From JACRAV01 sp964571235 (lineage in GTDB: Bacteria; Zixibacteria; MSB-5A5; GN15; FEB-12), in assembly GCA_964571235.1 (NCBI GenBank), contig CAZNAI010000002.1:62001-126000 (forward strand): a DNA stretch of 64,000 nt. The letters run 5' to 3'. Shown piece after piece: positions 63,549 to 64,000 of the stretch (its first letter is position 1; each line of letters begins with the position of its first letter). The notes under the pieces are model-generated. The model was not told the DNA's origin. It worked only from the letters and a program-made list of their open reading frames with translations, and searched no databases. A program made the translations under genes and the position numbers.

Positions 63549-64000
63549 GCGACCCCCTGGTGCCCGGTCAGGCGGTAAAATTCAGACTCAAGACTTCCCC
63601 CTTTAGCCAGCTCGCCGGGGAGACCGTCGAAGACCAGCTTTCCTTCGTGAATAAGCAAGACACGCTGGGCGATAGCGGAGACCTCCTGCAGGATGTGGGT
63701 GGACATCAGAATCGTCTTTGACTGGCCGAGTCGGACAATGTTTTCGCGAAAGTCATGAATCTGGTTGGGATCAAGGCCGGCCGTGGGTTCATCCATGATG
63801 AGAATATCTGGATCGTGCAGGAGCGCCTGAGCTAAACCTACTCGCTGGCGGTACCCACGCGAGAGTTTGCCTATTGGCTTTTCCAGAACATCGCGCAAAG
63901 CGCATTGCCGGACGACATCTTCAATCCGCTCCTGGATCTGCGACACGCCCATGCTTCGAGCTTCGCCAAAAAAGCGAAGAAGTTCCAGCGGCGTCATGTT
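63545..64000 (-). CDS. GldA-like ABC ATPase (partial, runs off right edge)
   Basis: The C-terminal ~151 residues of an ABC ATPase. The signature LSRGYRQRVGLAQALL, Walker B ILIMDEPTAGLDPNQ and the switch His (STHILQEVS) are present. The N-terminal part with Walker A lies beyond the window, so the apparent ATG inside the frame is not the true start. It pairs with the GldFG permease, whose gene overlaps its stop. Confidence 0.92.
   Translation of the reverse strand, partial: NMTPLELLRFFGEARSMGVSQIQERIEDVVRQCALRDVLEKPIGKLSRGYRQRVGLAQALLHDPDILIMDEPTAGLDPNQIHDFRENIVRLGQSKTILMSTHILQEVSAIAQRVLLIHEGKLVFDGLPGELAKGGSLESEFYRLTGHQGVA

Overview
The window looks like a chromosomal piece of an uncultured Gram-negative bacterium of the FCB superphylum. 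The signs are a type IX secretion (T9SS) sorting tail, many secreted proteins ending in a twin dockerin-type repeat, outer-membrane beta-barrels, lipoproteins, very large multihaem cytochromes c and a GldA/GldFG-type ABC system. The mix resembles Zixibacteria-like candidate phyla, but that is inference and the sequence alone does not fix the taxon. No CRISPR array, insertion sequence, rRNA or prophage is visible. Genes are dense and many overlap by 1-4 bases (ATGA, TGATG, TAATG).

Layout. 1-5.8 kb (minus): a NatAB-like ABC exporter, a DUF72 protein, and a tight operon of one zinc-ribbon peptide plus four membrane proteins of unknown role. 5.9-8.8 kb (plus): a sugar-type ABC importer (binding protein and two permeases) with no ATPase beside it, then an OmpA-like lipoprotein. 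9.6-15.3 kb (minus): an operon tyrS - TPR protein - Ig-like lipoprotein - mechanosensitive channel. 15.5-17.9 kb (plus): a class A penicillin-binding protein and tRNA-Leu(CAA). 17.9-25.2 kb (minus): a 1942-residue beta-helix protein with a T9SS tail, followed by two short cohesin-like/dockerin proteins.

25.9-33.2 kb (minus) is the most striking part. It is a five-gene operon: a cytochrome b-like membrane protein, a 20-haem and a 22-haem cytochrome c, an outer-membrane beta-barrel, and a membrane-anchored ferredoxin/flavoprotein whose FAD fold appears circularly permuted. The first four genes are joined by 1-4 base overlaps. The set has all the parts expected of a route moving electrons from the inner membrane across the periplasm and outer membrane, a porin-cytochrome type conduit, but its architecture does not match the standard MtrCAB type. 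Close by at 33.7-38.2 kb are an SPFH protein, a class V aminotransferase of the cysteine-desulfurase fold, and dsrC - DsrM/NarI-like - DsrK/HdrD-like genes. DsrC keeps both redox cysteines, yet no dsrAB is in the window. A thiol/disulfide-to-quinone module may therefore sit beside the haem conduit.

38.4-50.7 kb holds secreted proteins: two large dockerin proteins, a 14-repeat FG-GAP protein, a multihaem cytochrome fused to a dockerin, and a DUF5916-type outer-membrane protein. 51-64 kb carries a TolB/amidohydrolase fusion, a fatty acid desaturase, a glycine-rich RRM protein, a small membrane protein, an MFS transporter, a PLP aminotransferase, and a DUF4340 - GldFG fusion - GldA-like ABC system that runs off the right edge. 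Rho-independent terminators are clear after many transcription units, and plausible sigma70-type promoters precede tRNA-Leu, the PBP and dsrC.
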